Positions 1-7,624 of a stretch of DNA of 64,000 bases are shown here, piece after piece; position 1 is the first letter of the stretch; every line of letters starts with the position of its first letter. A program made the position numbers and the translations under genes. The notes under the pieces are model-generated. The model ran no database searches and had not been told where the DNA came from. It worked only from the letters and a program-made list of their open reading frames with translations. The DNA lies in the NCBI RefSeq assembly GCF_029892065.1, contig NZ_CP120373.1, positions 1,299,501-1,363,500 on the forward strand, read 5' to 3'. The stretch comes from Sinorhizobium garamanticum. Its GTDB lineage: Bacteria > Pseudomonadota > Alphaproteobacteria > Rhizobiales > Rhizobiaceae.

Positions 1-880
1 AGACCGCAAGCGCCGTCTTCACGCCGTCATACCCCATGCGATAGGGGTCCTGCACGACGAGCCCTGCCAGCACGCCTTCCTTGAGGAAGCCGACGGTCTT
101 TTCGTCGCTGTCGAAGCCGATCACCTTGATCTTGTCGCCGAGATTGTTTTCCGCGATCGCCTGGCCGACGCCCTGCGCCATGATCAGGTTGGAGGCGAAG
201 ACCCCGACGAGATTCGGGTTGGCGGTGATCAGATCGGTCATCATGTTGAGACCGGTCGTAGCTTGGCCATCGGCATATTTGTCGGCAACGACCTTGAAGC
301 CCGGATATTTGGTCTTCATCTGATCGAGGAAACCCTCGCGGCGCTGGTCGAGCGAGCCGACGCCCGGCAGGCTGGTGATGATGGCGATTTCGCCTTCCTC
401 CTTGCCGGTCGCTTCCTTGATTGCGGCGGCGAGCCCGTCAGCGGCGATACGGCCACCCTGTACATTGTCGGTCGTCAGGAACGAGGTGAACGCCTTCGAG
501 TCAGCGGCCGAATCGATGCCGATGATCGGAACAGCTTTTGCTGCCTCGTCGATCGGCTTGCCGAGAGCCTTGAACTCGGTCGGCGAGATCACGACCGCAG
601 CTGGCGAGCCGGCAACGGCATTTTCGAGAATGCTGATCTGGCCATTGATGTCCGATTCGGACTGGGCGCCAAGTTCCGGCACATTCACGCCGAGATCCTT
701 ACCGGCGGCGCGCGCTCCCGCGAGAACGATCTGCCAATAGAAGGAGGTAGTATCCTTCACGATGATCGGGATCGTAACGTCCTGCGCGAATGACGCGACC
801 GGCGCCATCGTTGCAAGGAAGGCGGCACCGGCCAGTGCGGTAAAGGCACGGCGGGATAGAATATGCTTGATGATGCTCAT
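1..880 (-). CDS. Sugar ABC transporter substrate-binding protein (3' end outside window)
   Basis: Periplasmic binding protein of the RbsB/type-1 sugar-binding family, expected to deliver a sugar to an ABC importer encoded beyond the window edge. The ATG at 880 follows a GGAGAGGAG ribosome site. The N-terminus is a signal peptide with a Tat-like SRRAFT motif (residues 9-14), a hydrophobic stretch and a probable cleavage after SFA near residue 32. The mature part has family features such as the VISPTEF segment, an IIGIDSAADS strand and VIGFDSDE. About 293 codons are visible and the C-terminus is missing. The gene is downstream of, and co-directional with, the aldo/keto reductase, but a 268-bp gap with its own operator-like dyad (949-972) suggests a separate promoter. 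The ligand cannot be read from the sequence; the neighbours suggest a deoxy-sugar or sugar acid. Confidence 0.85.
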   Translation of the reverse strand, partial: MSIIKHILSRRAFTALAGAAFLATMAPVASFAQDVTIPIIVKDTTSFYWQIVLAGARAAGKDLGVNVPELGAQSESDINGQISILENAVAGSPAAVVISPTEFKALGKPIDEAAKAVPIIGIDSAADSKAFTSFLTTDNVQGGRIAADGLAAAIKEATGKEEGEIAIITSLPGVGSLDQRREGFLDQMKTKYPGFKVVADKYADGQATTGLNMMTDLITANPNLVGVFASNLIMAQGVGQAIAENNLGDKIKVIGFDSDEKTVGFLKEGVLAGLVVQDPYRMGYDGVKTALAV

Positions 881-948
881 CGGGTTTCTCCTCTCTCAAA
901 TACACCTGTTCCGTTATCGAATGCGATCCGCAAGGTGCACACGGATCG

Positions 949-972
949 ATCTTTTATCTATAAAAAACAGAT
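949..972. promoter_or_regulatory. Operator-like dyad upstream of the sugar-binding protein gene
   Basis: Imperfect palindrome with ATCT/AGAT ends around an AT-rich centre, 69-92 bp upstream of the start at 880. It resembles the element at 3767-3786 ahead of the dehydratase operon: both read CTTTTATC, then A-rich, then ACAGA. It may bind the local GntR regulator. This is inference from two copies only. Confidence 0.35.
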
Positions 973-1148
973 GGCACGCTAGCGCAGTGAATTTGAAATG
1001 GCAAGCCGTTCTGCCGGTTCCATTCATTGCGTTCCTCCCAGACGCAACAACATGTTTTTTCATAGGCGTTTCGGTGTCTGGACGGGCCACCGGCGGGCCG
1101 GTGTCCCCTTTTTTGGTCGCGGCGCCGACATCGAGCCAGCGCCACGTG

Positions 1149-2168
1149 TCAGGCCCTTACCGCCTCGCGCCCGAGCTCTGGCGCGACAAGCGTGTAAGGT
1201 TCGAAGTCGGCGAAGTCTTCCGCAGCGATCTTCCGTTGGGTGAGTTCCATATTGCGTTCGAGGCTTGAAGGCTTCGCAGTCCCGAGCAGGACCGAGGCAA
1301 CTTGGCGGTTGGCAAGCGGAAACTGGAGCGCGGGGGCGGCAAGCGGCATGCCGCGGTCACGTGCGATTTTTTCCATCGCGGCAACCCGCTTCCGCACGTC
1401 GTCGCTGGCCGGCATGTAGTCGAAATGGGCGCCTTCCACCGGTCCGGTCGCGAGGATGCCGGAATTGAACACGCCGCCAACAACGAGCGACGTCCCCTTC
1501 TTCTCGCAGAGGGGGAGCAACTCAGCGACCGCCGAGCGGTCGAGAAGCGTGTAGCGCCCGGCCAAGAGGATGCAGTCGATATCGGCCCGCCGCATGACCT
1601 CAAGGCAGACCGGCACTTCGTTGACACCCAGTCCATAGGCCGAGATGACACCGCTCGATTTCAGCTCGTCCAGAGCCTTCAGGCCGGAATCCATCAGTTG
1701 CCGCAATAGCACGGCATTCTTCGCGGCGCCGTGCGTGTAGACGCCGATGTCATGGACATAAAGGATGTCGATGCGATTGAGACCGAGGCGGGCGTAGCTG
1801 AGCTCGACGGACCGCATGATCGCGTCATAGCTATAGTCGAAAGTGACGTCGAAATTCAGCGGTTTGACGTAGGAATAGTCGGGTACCGCGCCTTCCGGCA
1901 CGGGACGCAGCAGGCGGCCGACTTTTGTCGAGAGCACGAAGCTGTCGCGCGGCTTGTCCTGCAGGAAATCGCCGACGCGCCGCTCGGCCAGTCCAAGCCC
2001 GTAATAGGGCGCCACGTCGAAATAGCGGATGCCGACGGCCCAAGCGGCGTCCAGCGTCGCCATTGCGGCTTCGCGCGTGCATTCGCGATAGAGGCCGCCA
2101 AGCCCGGCCGCGCCGAAGCTGTATTCGGTCACGGAGAGATCCGTGCGGCCGATTTTTCTTGTCTGCAT
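1149..2168 (-). CDS. Aldo/keto reductase (sugar 1-dehydrogenase type)
   Basis: 339-aa NAD(P)-dependent oxidoreductase with a TIM-barrel aldo/keto reductase fold. The catalytic tetrad is visible as Asp51, Tyr56, Lys82 (STKVGRLL) and His139 (LYVHDIG). The sequence resembles the D-threo-aldose/L-fucose 1-dehydrogenase branch, which oxidises an aldose to its lactone; that assignment is from family resemblance, not proof of substrate. The gene lies 41 bp downstream of the UxaA-family dehydratase on the same strand, so the two probably form an operon: oxidation of the sugar, then dehydration of the aldonate. No lactonase gene is visible between them, so ring opening would be spontaneous or encoded elsewhere. 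Confidence 0.88.
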   Translation of the reverse strand: MQTRKIGRTDLSVTEYSFGAAGLGGLYRECTREAAMATLDAAWAVGIRYFDVAPYYGLGLAERRVGDFLQDKPRDSFVLSTKVGRLLRPVPEGAVPDYSYVKPLNFDVTFDYSYDAIMRSVELSYARLGLNRIDILYVHDIGVYTHGAAKNAVLLRQLMDSGLKALDELKSSGVISAYGLGVNEVPVCLEVMRRADIDCILLAGRYTLLDRSAVAELLPLCEKKGTSLVVGGVFNSGILATGPVEGAHFDYMPASDDVRKRVAAMEKIARDRGMPLAAPALQFPLANRQVASVLLGTAKPSSLERNMELTQRKIAAEDFADFEPYTLVAPELGREAVRA

Positions 2169-2209
2169 TCCCTGTCTCCTCCCTCCAAGGATGCGCGTTT
2201 CTCACATCG

Positions 2210-3715
2210 TCAGAGTGTCGCCCCCAGATGCCAGGGCACGAATTCATTGTCGCCGTAGCCGAACAGTTCGCTCTTGGTCTTGCGGCCGGAAGCGGTATCG
2301 ATGATCAGGTCGAAGATTTCACGGCCAAGCCCGGCGATGGTCGCCTCTCCCGAGGCGATCACGCCGCAGTCGATGTCCATGTCTTCCTCCATGGCACGAT
2401 AAAGCGGCGTGTTGCTGGTGAGCTTGATCGATGGCGCGGGACGACAGCCAAAACAGCTGCCGCGTCCCGTGGTAAACGCGATGACATTGGCCCCGCCGGC
2501 GACCTGGCCGGTTGCCGAAACCGGGTCGTAACCGGGCGTATCCATGAAGACCAACCCGTGCTCGGTCACGCGCTCGGCGTAATTGTAGACAGCCGTCAAC
2601 GGCGACCGTCCGCCCTTCGCGACTGCACCAAGCGATTTTTCCAGGATGGTGGTGAGACCGCCGCGCTTGTTGCCCGGCGAAGGATTGTTGTCGAGCGACG
2701 CTCCATGCAGGGCAACGTAGTTTTCCCACCAGGAAATCAGGCTATCGAGCTTGACCGCGACGTCCTCATTGACCGCGCGGCTGCGCAACAGATGTTCAGC
2801 GCCGTATATCTCCGAGGTTTCCGAGAGGATCGCGGTGCCGCCGGCACCGGCGAGAATATCGACGGCGGCGCCGAGTGCGGGGTTGGCCGTGACGCCCGAA
2901 AGCCCGTCGGAGCCGCCGCATTGCAGACCGACGATGATCTCGCTGACCGGTATCGGCACACGCCGCGCCGTTGCGACTTCCTGGGCTATCTCATCAAGCA
3001 CGCCGAGCGCGCGCTCGACCGAACGGCGCGAGCCGCCGGCCTCCTGAATGTTGAAATGGCGCTTTTCCGCGCCAGATCCGCTCTGGCCGTAGAGCGTCAA
3101 CTGGTTGACCTCGCAACCAAGCCCAACCATCAGCACGCCGCCGAAATTGGCATGGCGGGCATATCCGGCAAGCGTCCGGTGCAGGTTCTTCATGCCGTCG
3201 CCGGTGGATGACATGCCGCAGCCCTGGTCATGCACGATCGGCACGAAGCCATCGATGCCCTCATATCTCGGCAGAATCCGCCGGTTGGCCTCGTCGGCGA
3301 TGGCGCGACAGACCGTGGTGGAACAGTTCACGCTGGCGATAATGCCGATATAGTTGCGCGTGGCGGCCCGTCCGTCGGCCCTGCGGTAACCAAGGAAGGT
3401 CCGCGCCCTGTCTGCGGCGCTTGCGGATTCGGGCGCAGCTGCGGCGCCAATCGCCAGACGGTCCTGGTCAAAGGCGAGATTGTGCGAATGCACGTGTTCC
3501 CCGGCGCCGATGTCGCTGGTCGCGCGGCCGATCGCCTGGGCGTACTTGATCACCGGCTCGCCGCTTCCAATCGCTCGTACCGCGACCTTGTGCCCGGGCT
3601 CGATCCGCACCCTGGCCCTGGCGCCACCCGGAAGCAGCTGCCCTGCCTCGATCGGAAAGGTGGCTACGGCGACATTGTCCTCCGGCGAAAGAAGGATTGA
3701 AGACGGGGCGGACAA
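2210..3715 (-). CDS. UxaA-family altronate/aldonate dehydratase (SAF plus UxaA domains)
   Basis: 501-aa hydro-lyase of the altronate/galactarate dehydratase family, which turns a sugar acid into a 2-keto-3-deoxy acid. Residues about 1-85 form the small SAF-like domain, and the rest is the catalytic UxaA domain with conserved cysteines in SVNCSTT, GLGCEVNQ, LQCGGSDG and GSCFGCRPAPS, probably metal ligands. I chose the TTG at 3715 because CTCCT on the plus strand (AGGAG on the coding strand) lies 8 bases upstream; the frame is open further up to an ATG at 3799, but that would cover the promoter and operator. With the aldo/keto reductase and the HpcH/HpaI aldolase it makes a plausible non-phosphorylative sugar pathway. 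The substrate is undetermined. Confidence 0.85.
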   Translation of the reverse strand: MSAPSSILLSPEDNVAVATFPIEAGQLLPGGARARVRIEPGHKVAVRAIGSGEPVIKYAQAIGRATSDIGAGEHVHSHNLAFDQDRLAIGAAAAPESASAADRARTFLGYRRADGRAATRNYIGIIASVNCSTTVCRAIADEANRRILPRYEGIDGFVPIVHDQGCGMSSTGDGMKNLHRTLAGYARHANFGGVLMVGLGCEVNQLTLYGQSGSGAEKRHFNIQEAGGSRRSVERALGVLDEIAQEVATARRVPIPVSEIIVGLQCGGSDGLSGVTANPALGAAVDILAGAGGTAILSETSEIYGAEHLLRSRAVNEDVAVKLDSLISWWENYVALHGASLDNNPSPGNKRGGLTTILEKSLGAVAKGGRSPLTAVYNYAERVTEHGLVFMDTPGYDPVSATGQVAGGANVIAFTTGRGSCFGCRPAPSIKLTSNTPLYRAMEEDMDIDCGVIASGEATIAGLGREIFDLIIDTASGRKTKSELFGYGDNEFVPWHLGATL

Positions 3716-4058
3716 AAGCGGCACTCCTGGATTTCGTTTCACGTGCAATGGTCGCGCAATCAATTTGTCTTTTATCCACAATAGACAGAAATACGTCAAC
3801 AGGTATTATGGTCGAAAACCGGCGGCGGCGGTGGCCGTCAGCCGAAGTGGGAAGTCGAAATATGTCCGCGACGGCCAAGACAAACGCGCGCTCGCGCGCT
3901 ACAGCGTGACTTCTTCGGACGGTTTCGGACGAAGGATCAACGGGCGATTGACAGTAGCACAGCGACCCTTTCCGCGTCTGGCAAGACGCGCCGCGCGATA
4001 GAGCAACAACAAGTTTCGGGCCGACGCCCGCAGCAACAGGGAACCAGCCGGACCTTCC
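3716..4058. promoter_or_regulatory. Divergent control region between dehydratase operon and GntR gene
   Basis: This 343-bp region has no convincing gene. It holds a parS-like site (3735-3750) and a 20-bp dyad (3767-3786) with GTCT/AGAC ends that matches the element upstream of the sugar-binding protein gene. A perfect DnaA-box 9-mer TTATCCACA lies inside the dyad at 3772-3780, which may be coincidence. The rest, about 3790-4058, shows no clear signal beyond what is needed for the GntR promoter. Confidence 0.45.
3735..3750. other. Weak parS-like site
   Basis: CGTTTCACGTGCAATG matches 12 of 16 positions of the parS consensus TGTTTCACGTGAAACA and keeps the GTTTCACGTG half. It lies 17 kb from the proposed oriC, so ParB binding here is doubtful. 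Confidence 0.25.
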
Positions 4059-4937
4059 ATGGCGAAGCAGAACACAGTTTTCAAGGATGCCTTCAATCGC
4101 TGCCTGAAGCTCTTGGCGGAGACCTCCACGCTGCCGTCCGAGCCCGAACTCGGACAGGTGCTCGGGGTGAGCCGCACCACCGTTCGTGCCATTCTCACCC
4201 GCTGCGAGGAACTCAAGCTCATCATCTGGGACAAGCGCCGGAAAATCGTGCTGCGCCGCCCGGAGCCCTCCGATTATTTTCCGACGGAAGAGACCAACTC
4301 GCTCGCAGAAATCATCGAACGCAGTTTCATGCGCCGAATTCTGGCCGGCGGCGCCGAGCCTGGCATGCAGATCAACGAGCTCGAACTGGCACGCGAGATC
4401 GGCACCGGTACGACGAGCGTGCGTGAGTTCCTGATCCGCTTCAGCCGCTTCGGCCTGATTGAGAAGCGACCGAACAGCCACTGGGTGCTCAAGGGTTTTA
4501 CCCGCGAATTCGCGCTCGAACTGACGGAAGTGCGGGAAATGTTCGAGCTCAGGTCCGCGGCGAGCTTCGTCGGCCTGCCGAAGGACCACCCCGCCTGGGA
4601 GGAGCTGAAAGAGATCGAGGCGGTGCACCGCGAAATCCTGGCGGACATCGACAACCGCTACAAGGAATTTTCCGAACTCGACGAGCGCTTCCACTTGCTG
4701 GTCCATAAATCGTCCAGCAACCGCTTCATCATCGATTTCTACGACATCATCGCGATCGTCTTCCACTATCACTATCAGTGGAACAAGGCGAACTCGCGTG
4801 AACGCAATGCGCGCGCGCTCGAAGAGCATCTCGCCTATATCGCCGCACTCCAGTCGCGCGACCCGAAGCAAGTGGACCAGGCTTGCCGGCGCCATTTGAA
4901 ATCGGCGCGGGAGACCTTGCTGCAATCCATTCCGTAG
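4059..4937 (+). CDS. GntR-family regulator with two winged-helix domains and an FCD domain
   Basis: 292-aa cytoplasmic transcription regulator. Residues about 25-68 form one winged helix-turn-helix (LPSEPELGQVLGVSRTTVRA). Residues about 84-146 form a second (INELELAREIGTGTTSVREF, then FGLIEKRPN). The C-terminal half (about 152-285) is an FCD ligand-binding domain with metal-site candidates in LDERFHLLVH, HYHYQW and EEHLAYI. Most FadR-type proteins have one winged helix, so the duplication stands out. The gene is divergent from the dehydratase/reductase operon and converges on the aldolase gene with only 6 bp between stops. It is the obvious local regulator, probably relieved by a pathway intermediate. 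Confidence 0.88.
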   Translation: MAKQNTVFKDAFNRCLKLLAETSTLPSEPELGQVLGVSRTTVRAILTRCEELKLIIWDKRRKIVLRRPEPSDYFPTEETNSLAEIIERSFMRRILAGGAEPGMQINELELAREIGTGTTSVREFLIRFSRFGLIEKRPNSHWVLKGFTREFALELTEVREMFELRSAASFVGLPKDHPAWEELKEIEAVHREILADIDNRYKEFSELDERFHLLVHKSSSNRFIIDFYDIIAIVFHYHYQWNKANSRERNARALEEHLAYIAALQSRDPKQVDQACRRHLKSARETLLQSIP

Positions 4938-4943
4938 CGCGGA

Positions 4944-5744
4944 TCAGTAGCCGGATTCAGATCGCGAAGTCGGTTGCTCGCCCGAAAATTCTTGCCGCAA
5001 GCGCTGCGTTGCGCTGACGAGGAGCGTGACGTCGGTGCCGATGGCCATGAAATCGGCGCCGAGATCGCGATAGTCGCGCGCCTGGACGGGGTCGAGGGTC
5101 ATGATGCCGCGCGCCTTGCCGGCGCGCTTGATGCGCGCGAAGGCGTCGACGATTGCGGCCCGGACTTCGGGATGACCTGAATTGCCGAGATGGCCCATGT
5201 CCGCGGCAAGGTCGGCCGGGCCGATAAAGAGGCCGTCCACGCCGTCGAGCGCAGCGACCTCATCGATCGCGTCCAACCCCTTGCGGCTCTCGATCTGCAG
5301 GATGAGGCAAATTTCTTCGTTGGCCGTCTGCAGGTAGTCGCCGATCCGCCCGAAATTCGAGGCGCGGCCAAGAGCGGCGCCGACGCCTCTGATGCCGTGC
5401 GGCGGATAACGCACGGCGCGGACCAATTGCTGCGCCTGCTCGACGCTATCGACCATCGGAATAAGCAGCGTCTGAACGCCCGTATCGAGCGCCTGTTTGA
5501 TAAGCGCCGTATCGCCGACGGGGAGACGGACGATCGGATGACTGCCGCGCCCGGAGATCGCGTGGAACTGCGCCGAGAGAAGCGGCAGATCGTTCGGCGC
5601 GTGCTCGCCGTCGATCAGGAGCCAATCGTAGCCGCTGTCGGCCACGACTTCGGCGGCGTAGGGGCTCGCCAGCGCCACCCACAGGCCGAGCTGGAAGCGG
5701 TTTTCGCGGATCGCCGCTTTAAAGGGATTCTTCGGGGCTGGCAT
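4944..5744 (-). CDS. HpcH/HpaI-family 2-keto-3-deoxy acid aldolase
   Basis: 266-aa metal-dependent class II aldolase that cleaves a 2-keto-3-deoxy acid to pyruvate and an aldehyde. Active-site features are visible: Asp45-Glu47-His48 (LIDGEHAP), Arg73 (IVRLP), Glu152 (LQIES) and Asp178 (IGPADLA). Its length is normal for 4-hydroxy-2-oxoheptanedioate or 2-keto-3-deoxy-L-rhamnonate aldolases. The start at 5744 follows AAAGGAGAG. As the last step after the dehydratase it would complete the local pathway, with lactaldehyde or glycolaldehyde as co-product depending on the sugar. It has its own promoter region, bounded upstream by a RIME. The exact substrate is uncertain because this family is promiscuous. 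Confidence 0.87.
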   Translation of the reverse strand: MPAPKNPFKAAIRENRFQLGLWVALASPYAAEVVADSGYDWLLIDGEHAPNDLPLLSAQFHAISGRGSHPIVRLPVGDTALIKQALDTGVQTLLIPMVDSVEQAQQLVRAVRYPPHGIRGVGAALGRASNFGRIGDYLQTANEEICLILQIESRKGLDAIDEVAALDGVDGLFIGPADLAADMGHLGNSGHPEVRAAIVDAFARIKRAGKARGIMTLDPVQARDYRDLGADFMAIGTDVTLLVSATQRLRQEFSGEQPTSRSESGY

Positions 5745-5794
5745 GATTGCTCTCCTTTAGCGGAACTAATGATCGGAGCGGATTGCCCCTCACC

Positions 5795-5901
5795 CTACAG
5801 CGCCGCGCGTCTTATCAGACGTGCAAAGGTCGCTGTAGCACTTTGAATTGCTGCATGATTTTGTCCTTAAATCGATTCCGATTTAAGGAATCATGCAGTA
5901 G
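5795..5901 (+). repeat. RIME element
   Basis: About 107 bp from CTACAGCGCCGCGCGTC to ATCATGCAGTAG, made of two imperfect palindromes: one around the GCGCGTCT/AGACGTGC arms and one around CCTTAAATCG/CGATTTAAGG. Other full copies are at 9116, 24172, 44844 (inverted), 45117 and 56294. This copy fills the gap between the aldolase start and the gabD 3' end. RIMEs are an established rhizobial intergenic repeat. Confidence 0.9.
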
Positions 5902-5902
5902 C

Positions 5903-6000
5903 CCTCTCCCGGCGGGGGAGAGGGGATTGGGACGTCACTGCTTGTCCCTTCTCCCCCGCAAGCGGGGAGAAGGTGCCGGCAGGCGGATGAGGGGGCAATG
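5903..6000. repeat. Second palindromic intergenic repeat next to the RIME
   Basis: GC-rich repeat with hairpins CCCTCTCCCGGCGGGGGAGAGG and CTTCTCCCCCGCAAGCGGGGAG (each shown to its palindromic core), ending GATGAGGGGGCAATG. Its outer end is matched in inverse by ATTGCCCCTCA at 5782-5792, on the other side of the RIME. Similar purine/pyrimidine palindromes are common between rhizobial genes. Confidence 0.7.
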
Positions 6001-6079
6001 GCCGCAGCTTTTGCAACCCCGCTCAAGAAAGGTCCTGGTACTCAATCACTCAGAATCGATGACAAGGCTAACTTATTAC

Positions 6080-6117
6080 CCGCAAAAGAAAACCGGCCAG
6101 AACGTACCGGCCGGCTT
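6080..6117 (-). terminator. Rho-independent terminator of gabD
   Basis: On the minus strand a CCGGCC/GGCCGG stem is followed by TTTTCTTTT, 20-50 bp past the gabD stop. Confidence 0.8.
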
Positions 6118-6136
6118 GTTTTCGACGGGCTCTACC

Positions 6137-7591
6137 TCAAGCAATACCGCCGAGGCAGACGTATTTGATCTCCATGAATTCCTCGATGCCGTATTTCGAG
6201 CCTTCGCGGCCGAGGCCGGAAAGCTTGACGCCGCCGAAGGGCGCTTCGGCCGTGGAAATGAGCCCGGTATTGACGCCGACCATGCCGTATTCGAGTGCTT
6301 CCGCGACCCGGAAGACCCGGGCGAGATCCTTGGCGTAAAAATAGGAGGCGAGACCGAACTCGGTATCGTTGGCCTGAGCGATCACGTCCGCCTCATCCTT
6401 GAAGCGGAAGAGCGGCGCAACGGGCCCGAAAGTCTCTTCGCGGGCGACCGCCATCGCCTGCGTGACATCGGCAAGCACCGTCGCCTCGAAGAATGTGCCG
6501 CCAAGCGCGTGGCGTCGGCCGCCCTGGACGACGCGGGCGCCCTTGGCAAGCGCATCGGCCACATGCTCCTCGACCTTGGCGAGCGCCGGCTGATCGATCA
6601 GCGGGCCGAGAATGACGCCTTCCTCCATGCCGTTGCCGGTCTTCAGCTTGGTGACCGCGGTGGCAAGCTTCTCGGAGAAGGCCTCGTAGACGCCGTCCTG
6701 AACATAGATGCGGTTGGCACAGACGCAGGTCTGGCCGTTGTTGCGGAACTTGGCGATCAATGCCCCCTCGACCGCCGCGTCGAGATCGGCGTCGTCGAAG
6801 ACGATGAAGGGCGCGTTGCCGCCAAGCTCCAGACCGAGCTTCTTGATCGTGGTCGCGCTCTGGCGATAGAGCTCGGCGCCGACTTCCGTTGAGCCGGTAA
6901 AGGTCAGCTTGCGCACGGTCGGGTTGGAAGTCATCTCGGCGCCGATCTCGCGCGCCGAGCCGGTGATGACGGAAAAGAGGCCCTTCGGCATGCCTGCACG
7001 TTCCGCGAGCACGGCGATGGCAATCGCGGAGAAGGGCGTCTGTCCGGCCGGCTTCAGCACCATGGCGCAACCGGCGGCGAAGGCGGGGCCGGCCTTGCGG
7101 GTGATCATCGCGTTCGGGAAGTTCCATGGGGTGATCGCGGCGACGACGCCGATCGGCTGCTTCATCACCAGGATGCGCTTGTCCTTCTGATGGCCCGGCA
7201 CCAAGTCGCCATAGACGCGACGCCCCTCTTCCGCAAACCACTCGATGAAACTTGCGCCATAGACGATTTCGCCGGTCGCCTCGGCCAGCGGCTTGCCCTG
7301 CTCGATCGTCAGGATCTGGCCGAGATCGTCCTTGTTCTCGATCATCAGCTCGAACCAGCGGCGCAGAACGCCCGCGCGCTCCTTGGCGGTACGCGCCGCC
7401 CATTCCTTCTGCACCCGCGCCGCGGTCTCGATCGCAGCCCGCGTCTCGGCGGCACCGAGCTTCGGAACGCGGCCGATGATCTCGCCGGTTGCGGGGTTGT
7501 TCACCTCGATCGCGTTTTTCGGGTCGGCTTCGATCCAGTTTTCGCCCACGAGAGCGGCCTGGCGAAACAGCGACGGATCTTTCAAGTTCAT
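6137..7591 (-). CDS. gabD: NAD(P)-dependent succinate-semialdehyde dehydrogenase
   Basis: 484-aa aldehyde dehydrogenase, the normal GabD length, oxidising succinate semialdehyde (or a similar omega-aldehyde) to the acid in the cytoplasm. The catalytic machinery is visible: Asn157 in PWNFPN, Glu255 in LELGGNAPF and the nucleophile Cys289 in NNGQTCVCANR. The next residue pair CVC matches the redox-type double cysteine of many GabD enzymes. The gene starts 33 bp after the stop of the PLP-dependent decarboxylase on the same strand, so the two are probably co-transcribed. No aminotransferase, the enzyme that would link an amine to this aldehyde, is encoded beside them. Confidence 0.9.
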   Translation of the reverse strand: MNLKDPSLFRQAALVGENWIEADPKNAIEVNNPATGEIIGRVPKLGAAETRAAIETAARVQKEWAARTAKERAGVLRRWFELMIENKDDLGQILTIEQGKPLAEATGEIVYGASFIEWFAEEGRRVYGDLVPGHQKDKRILVMKQPIGVVAAITPWNFPNAMITRKAGPAFAAGCAMVLKPAGQTPFSAIAIAVLAERAGMPKGLFSVITGSAREIGAEMTSNPTVRKLTFTGSTEVGAELYRQSATTIKKLGLELGGNAPFIVFDDADLDAAVEGALIAKFRNNGQTCVCANRIYVQDGVYEAFSEKLATAVTKLKTGNGMEEGVILGPLIDQPALAKVEEHVADALAKGARVVQGGRRHALGGTFFEATVLADVTQAMAVAREETFGPVAPLFRFKDEADVIAQANDTEFGLASYFYAKDLARVFRVAEALEYGMVGVNTGLISTAEAPFGGVKLSGLGREGSKYGIEEFMEIKYVCLGGIA

Positions 7592-7624
7592 GGCGCGTCC
7601 TTCCTCGGAAAATATCTACAGAAC

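Noticed and set aside
3735..3750. Functional parS in the GntR control region
   Set aside because: Only 12 of 16 matches and 17 kb from oriC; listed as a weak site but not claimed as part of the segregation cluster.
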